Source of the DNA: an uncultured Chromatiaceae bacterium
GTDB lineage: Bacteria > Pseudomonadota > Gammaproteobacteria > Enterobacterales > Alteromonadaceae
Reading direction: 5' to 3'
Assembly (NCBI GenBank): GCA_946482615.1
Contig: CAMLSF010000117.1
Location: forward strand, 1 to 11,669
DNA length: 11,669 nucleotides
The notes beneath the pieces were generated by a model. That model worked only from the letters and a program-made list of their open reading frames with translations, was not told where the DNA came from and made no database searches. How positions within the stretch are numbered: position 1 is the stretch's first letter; each line of letters begins with the position of its first letter. Positions 6,812-11,669 of this stretch are shown piece after piece. The translations under genes were made by a program, and so were the position numbers.

Positions 6812-7615
6812 ATGGCGCATTTGTTACTACTCGACGGACTCAACTTAGTCCGTCGTTTATACGCTGCACAGGAAAGACCTTTTCATAACTCCCCTGCTCC
6901 ATACAGTGAAGCTACAGGCCAGCAACTGCTGCACAATACAGCAGAACAATTACAACAAATTGTGCTCAGGCTGACGCGGCAATTTAAGCCCAGCCATGCG
7001 CTGGCTGTATTTGAAACCACTCACCTGAACTGGCGCACCAAGCTCTATCCGGCCTACAAAGCAGACAGATTGCCTATGCCTGAGCATTTGCAAATAGCTT
7101 TACCTCTACTGAAACAAAAGTTGGCTGATGTAGGTATCCAAAGCTTTCAGATGCCGGCTCAGGAAGCAGATGATGTAATTGCAAGCTTAGCCATCACTAT
7201 GCGTCACCATCAGCAGCAAGTGACTATAGTCTCGACAGATAAAGGCTATTTACCTTTATTGGCTGAAGGAGTGGCAGTGTACGATCATTTTAACCGCCAG
7301 CAACACAGCAGTGAGACAGTACTGCAGAAGTTTGGCGTATTACCAGAGCAGTTAGTCCGATATTGGAGCCTGGTCGGTGATAAAACGAATAACATTAGTG
7401 GTCTGGCAGGGATAGGGCCAAAAACGGCTGCTGAACTGTTAAAACTGGGGCCAGATATTAAAACAGCTCTGGCACATCCGGACTGTCCGGCCAAACTGAA
7501 AGAGAAAATTATGGCGTCCCGTGCTGAACTGCAATTATTTATGCAGCTTTTAAGCCTGAAAACTGATTTACAGTTAGGGCTGAATTTACAGCAAGTCCGT
7601 TTTACAGCATGCTGA
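6812..7615 (+). CDS. xni: Flap endonuclease Xni (exonuclease IX family)
   Basis: A 267-residue protein of the 5'-nuclease/FEN family without a polymerase domain, similar in length to E. coli Xni (251). It is expected to cut 5' flaps during DNA processing. Motifs in order: LLLDGLNLVRRLY (Asp8), YKADRLPMP (82-90), EADD (118-121, metal site 1), STDKGYLPLL (141-150) and the helix-3-turn-helix VGDKTNNISGLAGIGPKTA (188-206). Site 2 is partly lost: the usual DKD is DKG (145 is Gly) and the usual GDxxDN is GDKTNN (193 is Asn). E. coli Xni is likewise defective at site 2, which favours Xni over a generic exonuclease. It follows ppnN by one base with no clear ribosome site, so it is probably coupled. 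In E. coli xni also lies near ppnN. Confidence 0.92.
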   Translation: MAHLLLLDGLNLVRRLYAAQERPFHNSPAPYSEATGQQLLHNTAEQLQQIVLRLTRQFKPSHALAVFETTHLNWRTKLYPAYKADRLPMPEHLQIALPLLKQKLADVGIQSFQMPAQEADDVIASLAITMRHHQQQVTIVSTDKGYLPLLAEGVAVYDHFNRQQHSSETVLQKFGVLPEQLVRYWSLVGDKTNNISGLAGIGPKTAAELLKLGPDIKTALAHPDCPAKLKEKIMASRAELQLFMQLLSLKTDLQLGLNLQQVRFTAC

Positions 7616-7623
7616 GGCAGATG

Positions 7624-8007
7624 ATGAAAGTAAAAACCATAGCCTTATTACTGGCGGGATTGCTGCTGTATGTCGGCTTGACCTGCATTACCTTGCTGTT
7701 TTATAAGGATGATCCTGATCAGATGAACTGGCAGGACAGAGAAGCCTTTAACACCAAATACATTTATAAGCTGGATTTAACCAAAGCCATCAGCAGAGAC
7801 GAAGTGATTGATTATCTGGGCGGGCCAGACATTACCGAAGCAAAAAACCTGCAGCAGCAAATTTATCAGGTATTGTATTACCGCACCCACAGAACTAAAA
7901 CTGATGGCATTACTACCCGCGATGAATGCACAGCTATTTTATTTAAAAATCAGCAACTGATAGCTATAGGTGAAACTGCAGTAGAGCAATACAACCAACT
8001 GGATTGA
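7624..8007 (+). CDS. DUF3192-like membrane-anchored protein, BamE-like fold suspected
   Basis: A 127-residue protein from the preferred start. Residues 5-26 (TIALLLAGLLLYVGLTCITLLF) form one hydrophobic anchor. The rest is predicted periplasmic: NWQDREAFNTKYI, SRDEVIDYLGGPDITEAK, YQVLYYRTHRTKTDGITTRDECTAILFKNQQLIAIG. This resembles the DUF3192 family of Vibrio and Shewanella as I recall it. The 'helix, LGxPD, strand, strand, FkNqqL' order recalls the SmpA/BamE fold, which is an inference. The start at 7624 has GAGG 6 bases upstream. ATG 7609 would overlap xni by 7 bases and has no site; ATG 7621 is too close to GAGG. The Cys near the anchor lacks a proper lipobox. The function is unknown. It lies between xni and the HD-type gene. 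Confidence 0.75.
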   Translation: MKVKTIALLLAGLLLYVGLTCITLLFYKDDPDQMNWQDREAFNTKYIYKLDLTKAISRDEVIDYLGGPDITEAKNLQQQIYQVLYYRTHRTKTDGITTRDECTAILFKNQQLIAIGETAVEQYNQLD

Positions 8008-8008
8008 G

Positions 8009-9766
8009 ATGGCAACTTTGGGATCTTTAACAGCGCTGTATCAGGACTGCAATGTTTTTTATGCACAAAAGCAGCAGTTCACTGTTGTACAACAATTGGA
8101 ATTGCTGCAACAAATCTGCCAACAAACAGCTCAATTGGCCTGTAAAAGCCCATTTTTGCTGTTATCCCAGCTATCTCTGACTCCCGCCACAGGCCTGGTT
8201 TCAAGCAAACTTTTTATTAAACAGGCAGCCCTGTTAACAGCTATTGCTATGGCGGGCCGTTGGCCTGAAGACTTGTTGTTTCAACTACTCAAATGCAGCC
8301 TGTTACAGCCTTTAGCTGTTACAAGCTTATTGGAACAGTCAGCTAAGGCAGAAGAGCTCAGTGCTTCTGAACAACAGCAACTGAAGTTTCCGGCTCTGGT
8401 GACTATAAAACAGCATAAAGAGCTGGTGGAAAAAGCAGGATCACTGAATCTTCTGCGCCAGTGTTATGGCAAAAACAGAGGTTTAGCCACCTGGCAAAGC
8501 CCTTATTTCAGCCAGTTGCTCAGTTTTTGCTGGCAGGTCACACGACTGATGTTACCTGGCGCAGGCAAATTAATAGCATTGGAAAAAATAGCCACCCAAC
8601 TGCTGCCACAAGCCACAGTAGCTGAGCTACAGTTCTGGCAGGCTTTGTCCTGTTTAAATAGCAGCAGCTACAGTACAGGACGTCTTGTCAGAGACTCTGA
8701 TGCCAATCTTGCACTGCTGCTTTGCGCACTCCAGAGCCCAAAACAAACCCTGCTGCTAGTCCAGCCTTTTGACAAAAGTACAAAACAACTGCTGCCCAGC
8801 CTTATTTCTGATGCAGCGGACTGGCAGTTATTAAATCCAAGACTATATAGCCAGGACAACTGGCTTGATGGTTGGCAACAAGACAATGATTTTTTACCGC
8901 ACTGGCCACAAGCTGCAGATTTACCGGCATTAAGCTGGCTACAACAACTAAGTCTTGCCGCTAAAGTCAGTCAGCAAACAGAGCTGATTGAGCAGCATCC
9001 CTGGCTGATGCAGCAATTACAGGAAAAAGCCTCAGCTCAAAGCAGGCAACAACAAAAAATTCAGTCCACTCAACATGCAATAGCTATGCTGGGACAGGAA
9101 CAACTACTGCCTTTATTAAAACAGGCCTGGCTGGAACAACATTGCCAGCAACAACATCAGCCTTTGCATGACTGGCTGCTGGAGTTCAGACGTGTTTTAG
9201 CCAAAGCTTTGTATCTGCTGACTCAACCGATAAAATTTTATACCTTAACGCCACAACAAGCAGAGCTGTTGGCCTGGTGTTTGTGTTGGCCCTTATGGCA
9301 ACAATCCGATTTACGTTTTTTGGCTTTGTCTCATCCAACTCAGGCTGTCAGTCTGATCTGCCACTGGTTAAAGCAACAGTTATGGCAAAGTGAACATTAT
9401 CAGCAACTGGCGTTAAAGACGCTGAAACATCTGCAGTTTAATCAAAGCTGGCAGGATGCCTGCCTGCATTACAGAACTTTACCTACCGCAGGCCATTACC
9501 ACCCTATGGCTTTTGTCCTGGCTTTTGCTTTTGATCTGGCAACTTCAGTGTTCGCAGATAGCGACGATAAAAAAAGGCTGGATCACAGTTATAAGTTTGT
9601 ACAGCCACAGCTTGCAACAGAACATAACTCAGCATTCGATTGGCAGGCTCTGTTGATTGAACAAAGCCAACCCGTCACACCGCTTATCGCCCGTTGTAGT
9701 TTTATTTCTCCATTTTCTAAAGTTATGCCGCAGGAAGCGACAGATTTGTCGCAGATGTCGGCATAA
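8009..9766 (+). CDS. Degenerate HD-GYP-like / HDOD-type protein, probably non-catalytic
   Basis: A 585-residue Gln- and Leu-rich soluble protein (about 80 Gln by eye). Residues 66-145 follow the HD-GYP layout: AALLTAIAMAGRWPEDLLFQLLKCSLLQPLAV, then LSASEQQQLKFPALVTIKQHKELVEKAG, in place of 'LTPEqr..i..HP..s..lL...G'. Where HHExxDGSGYP should be there is CYGKNRGLATWQSP (152-165), so the metal ligands are absent. STGRLVRDSDANLALLL (222-238) recalls the short beta segment after such domains. Residues 330-375 (PWLMQQLQEKASAQSRQQQKIQSTQHAIAMLGQEQLLPLL) fit the HDOD helix pattern 'P.L...LL..aNS......i.s...AI..LG...l'. Both readings are by eye. It starts one base after the DUF3192-like stop, so it is operonic. 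It could be a signalling scaffold; the role is unknown. Confidence 0.5.
   Translation: MATLGSLTALYQDCNVFYAQKQQFTVVQQLELLQQICQQTAQLACKSPFLLLSQLSLTPATGLVSSKLFIKQAALLTAIAMAGRWPEDLLFQLLKCSLLQPLAVTSLLEQSAKAEELSASEQQQLKFPALVTIKQHKELVEKAGSLNLLRQCYGKNRGLATWQSPYFSQLLSFCWQVTRLMLPGAGKLIALEKIATQLLPQATVAELQFWQALSCLNSSSYSTGRLVRDSDANLALLLCALQSPKQTLLLVQPFDKSTKQLLPSLISDAADWQLLNPRLYSQDNWLDGWQQDNDFLPHWPQAADLPALSWLQQLSLAAKVSQQTELIEQHPWLMQQLQEKASAQSRQQQKIQSTQHAIAMLGQEQLLPLLKQAWLEQHCQQQHQPLHDWLLEFRRVLAKALYLLTQPIKFYTLTPQQAELLAWCLCWPLWQQSDLRFLALSHPTQAVSLICHWLKQQLWQSEHYQQLALKTLKHLQFNQSWQDACLHYRTLPTAGHYHPMAFVLAFAFDLATSVFADSDDKKRLDHSYKFVQPQLATEHNSAFDWQALLIEQSQPVTPLIARCSFISPFSKVMPQEATDLSQMSA
9723..9766. repeat. Nested perfect inverted repeat at the 3' end of the HD-type gene
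   Basis: The outer arms TTATGCCG (9723-9730) and CGGCATAA (9759-9766) are exact complements. An inner pair GCGACA (9737-9742) and TGTCGC (9747-9752) is also exact, with a GATT loop. Two unpaired 6-base stretches lie between them. The element ends exactly at the TAA stop and encodes the last residues of the protein (from VMPQEATDL). No T-run follows on either strand, so it is not a classic terminator. It may be a REP-like or mobile palindromic element, or an mRNA 3' stabiliser. Confidence 0.6.
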
Positions 9767-9768
9767 AC

Positions 9769-9797
9769 TGGAAAATAAACACCAAAACTGGTATATT
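9769..9797 (+). promoter_or_regulatory. Promoter of the isocitrate dehydrogenase gene (extended -10)
   Basis: -35 TGGAAA (9769-9774), 17 bases, then -10 TATATT (9792-9797) preceded by TGG (9789-9791), an extended -10. It begins 3 bases after the stop of the preceding gene. The predicted start near 9804 leaves a leader of about 110 bases before the ATG. The gene is thus separable from the ppnN operon. Confidence 0.5.
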
Positions 9798-9913
9798 TTC
9801 GCCGTTTTTCAGCACACTCTGCTGCCACAGGTTTAATAAGAAGACTGTACTCAAATTCAGCTTTGTGTTTATTACAACCAGTCCCGGTAAGAATCAGTAA
9901 TTTAAGGAACGTT

Positions 9914-10921
9914 ATGAGTTCACAAACTATTACGGTCATCAAAGGTGATGGCATAGGTCCAAGCATAGTAGAAGCAGCTATCCAGGTTCTGGATAAAGTA
10001 GGCTGTAACTTTAACTATGAATATGTTGAAGCAGGTTTAACAGCTTTAGAAACCACAGGCGAATTACTGCCACAGAGCACGCTGGACGCTATTGCCCGCA
10101 ACAAAATCACTTTAAAAGGCCCGTTAACTACACCTGTTGGCGAAGGTTTTACTTCTATTAACGTGACTTTACGTAAAAAATTCAACCTGTACTCAAACGT
10201 ACGCCCGGTGATTTCTTTTAAAGGCACTAAAGCCCGTTACGAAAATATCGACATCATTACAGTGCGTGAGAATACTGAAGGTATGTACTCAGGTGCTGGT
10301 CAGATCGTTAAAAACGAAGGCGAGCTGGCGGAAGCCATGAGCGTAGTGACCCGTGAAGGTTCTGAACGTATTGTTGAGTTCGCCTTTGAACTGGCCCGTC
10401 GCGAAAAGCGTAAAAAAGTGACTATTGTTCACAAAGCCAACATTCTGAAATCTACTTCTGGCCTGTTCTTAAAAACTGCCCGCGAAGTGGCTTTACGTTA
10501 CCCTGATATTCAGGCCAGCGAGATGATCGTTGATAACGCTTGTATGCAGCTGGTGATGAACCCACAACAGTTTGACGTCATTGTAACTACCAACCTGTTC
10601 GGTGACATTTTATCTGACTTATGTGCTGGTTTAGTCGGCGGTTTAGGTATGGCACCAGGTGCTAATATCGGCAAAGACTGCGCTATTTTTGAAGCAGTGC
10701 ACGGCAGTGCGCCAGACATTGCCGGTAAAAACCTGGCCAACCCAAGCTCAGTGATTTTAGCTTCTATTCAGATGCTGGAATATCTGGGTATGAAAGATAA
10801 AGCGGAAAAAATTCTGGCTGCATTAACTGATGTGATTGCATCAGGGGATCGCACCACCCGCGACTTAGGTGGCAGCCACGGTACTACAGACTTTACAGCA
10901 GCTATGCTGGAACGTCTGTAA
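9914..10921 (+). CDS. NAD-dependent isocitrate dehydrogenase
   Basis: It converts isocitrate to 2-oxoglutarate and CO2 in the TCA cycle, in the cytoplasm. It has 335 residues, the short beta-decarboxylating dehydrogenase type found in Shewanella relatives. Motifs: VIKGDGIGP (8-16), SINVTLRKKFNLYSNVRP (81-98, substrate Ser and Arg residues), VRENTEGMYSG (117-127), VHKANILK (172-179, catalytic Lys174), Mg ligands in DNAC (Asp207) and LFGDILSD (Asp231, Asp235), and HGSAPDIAGK (263-272). Asp268-Ile269 stands where NADP enzymes such as E. coli Icd have Lys344-Tyr345, so NAD is predicted. ATG 9914 is chosen for AGGA 5 bases upstream; the frame is open back to 9863 but without a ribosome site. 3-Isopropylmalate or homoisocitrate dehydrogenase is less likely but shares the fold. 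Confidence 0.88.
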   Translation: MSSQTITVIKGDGIGPSIVEAAIQVLDKVGCNFNYEYVEAGLTALETTGELLPQSTLDAIARNKITLKGPLTTPVGEGFTSINVTLRKKFNLYSNVRPVISFKGTKARYENIDIITVRENTEGMYSGAGQIVKNEGELAEAMSVVTREGSERIVEFAFELARREKRKKVTIVHKANILKSTSGLFLKTAREVALRYPDIQASEMIVDNACMQLVMNPQQFDVIVTTNLFGDILSDLCAGLVGGLGMAPGANIGKDCAIFEAVHGSAPDIAGKNLANPSSVILASIQMLEYLGMKDKAEKILAALTDVIASGDRTTRDLGGSHGTTDFTAAMLERL

Positions 10922-10927
10922 TAGATA

Positions 10928-10954
10928 AAAACCGCCTGAGGGCGGTTTTTTTTT
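10928..10954 (+). terminator. Rho-independent terminator after isocitrate dehydrogenase
   Basis: The stem AAAACCGCC/GGCGGTTTT (10928-10936 and 10941-10949), with loop TGAG, is followed by more T residues to 10954. It begins 7 bases after the stop codon. It separates the dehydrogenase gene from the glutathione S-transferase gene. Confidence 0.9.
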
Positions 10955-11028
10955 GCCTGTGATTCAAGGCTATCATGCCACTTTTTTGAGTTAAGCTTTT
11001 ACATTTGTTTTGTCGCGGGGAGACATGC

Positions 11029-11669
11029 ATGTACCAACTGTATTATTCACCAAGCACCGCCAGTATGGCGCCTCATATTCTGCTGGAAGAACTCTCTGTT
11101 CCTTACGAGCTGGTATTAACAGATACTGCCAAAGGTTCACATAAAACAGCTGACTATCTGGCACTAAACCCTAACGGCACTATTCCAACCTTAGTAGACC
11201 AGGGGCAGGTTATTTTTGAAACTGCAGCTATTTGCCTGCATTTAGTCGACAGCCACCCGGACAAGAACTTATTCCCGGCACCTGGTACTCTTCAACGAGC
11301 CGAAGCTTACAAGTGGCTGATTTGGTTATCTGCCACCTTACAAAGCACCTTAGTGGTGTATTTTTATCCGGATCGCTGGGTAAGTGGTGAGCAAAATGCG
11401 GCAGAGGTAAAACGCCACGCTCAGCAAAAAGCTCAGGCCCTGCTGGAGCAAATAGACAAACATTTAGCCAGCCACTGCAGCCCATGGTTTTTAGGTGACG
11501 AGTTTTCGCTGGTGGACATTTACGCCATGATGTTATGCCGCTGGACCCGGCATTTTGACGATAAAAAAGCCCGTGATTACCCCTTTATAGCCCTCTGGGT
11601 GCAAAAGGTATTGGCCCGCCCTGCAGTGCAAAAAGTGATGGATTATGATGGCTTAGTGAAGCCTTATGT
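11029..11669 (+). CDS. Glutathione S-transferase, C-terminus cut by the window edge
   Basis: 213 codons are visible with no stop before the edge, close to the usual full length of 200-220 residues. The N-terminal thioredoxin-like domain (1-80) shows LYYSPSTASMAPHILLEEL (4-22) with a possible catalytic Ser, NPNGTIPTLVDQ with the cis-Pro glutathione-binding turn, and FETAAICLHLVD in place of the usual E-S-x-A-I motif. The C-terminal helical domain contains the N-capping box EFSLVDIYAMM. It should conjugate or reduce electrophiles with glutathione in the cytoplasm; the class and substrate cannot be assigned. ATG 11029 is chosen because GGAG of a GGGGAG site lies 6 bases upstream; ATG 11025 is out of frame and too close. 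A terminator lies between it and the gene upstream, so it is a separate unit; no convincing promoter was found in 10955-11015. Confidence 0.9.
   Translation, partial: MYQLYYSPSTASMAPHILLEELSVPYELVLTDTAKGSHKTADYLALNPNGTIPTLVDQGQVIFETAAICLHLVDSHPDKNLFPAPGTLQRAEAYKWLIWLSATLQSTLVVYFYPDRWVSGEQNAAEVKRHAQQKAQALLEQIDKHLASHCSPWFLGDEFSLVDIYAMMLCRWTRHFDDKKARDYPFIALWVQKVLARPAVQKVMDYDGLVKPY

Noticed and set aside
7643..7690. Lipoprotein signal at the Cys of the DUF3192-like protein
   Set aside because: The residues before Cys (GLT) do not fit a lipobox; a plain membrane anchor is the simpler reading.
9589..9966. 125-codon minus-strand ORF across the idh leader
   Set aside because: It overlaps the end of the HD-type gene, the idh promoter and the idh start, has no ribosome site that I can see, and has a low-complexity, Cys-rich composition without family features.
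1..11669. Mobile elements, CRISPR, tRNA, attachment sites, defence or secondary-metabolite clusters
   Set aside because: No transposase, integrase, regular spaced repeats, tRNA-like folds or system hallmark genes are visible; most of the window is ordinary housekeeping sequence.

Overview
The window looks like chromosomal DNA of a marine or freshwater gammaproteobacterium near Rheinheimera/Alishewanella/Shewanella. This is inferred from the gene families: PpnN very close to the E. coli protein, Xni, a DUF3192-type protein, a short single-domain NAD-type isocitrate dehydrogenase and a secreted M61 peptidase. The moderate GC content of most of the window fits. The genus is not proven. There are no rRNA or tRNA genes, no insertion sequences and no CRISPR array.

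Layout. (1) Bases 1-1436 are a small accessory module. A LysR-type regulator on the plus strand diverges from a minus-strand pair: an NTF2/SnoaL-like protein and a short-chain dehydrogenase that runs off the left edge. The pair overlaps by ATGA. Its GC content is visibly higher than the rest, which suggests acquired DNA. (2) A periplasmic M61 peptidase with a C-terminal PDZ domain lies on the minus strand (1564-3330) and has its own terminator. (3) The 420-base gap after it is not empty. It holds a good extended -10 promoter, a possible 20-codon ORF and a strong terminator, so it is probably a small RNA or small-protein gene. (4) A soluble GGDEF diguanylate cyclase with an intact inhibitory site occupies 3750-5312. 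(5) A tight four-gene operon follows: ppnN, xni, a DUF3192-like membrane-anchored protein and a 585-residue protein that I read as a catalytically dead HD-GYP-like/HDOD protein. The last gene ends inside a nested palindrome. (6) NAD-dependent isocitrate dehydrogenase (9914-10921) has its own promoter, a leader of about 110 bases and a strong terminator. (7) A glutathione S-transferase begins at 11029 and is cut by the right edge.

How the genes fit together. Regions 2-7 read as ordinary core genome. The second-messenger theme is notable. A c-di-GMP-making enzyme precedes PpnN, which in E. coli is a nucleosidase controlled by (p)ppGpp, and the PpnN operon ends with a degenerate relative of c-di-GMP phosphodiesterases. 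Whether these are functionally linked is speculation. No complete new defence or metabolic system is evident. The two best leads for undescribed biology are the small transcription unit at 3460-3666 and the degenerate HD-type protein at 8009-9766.
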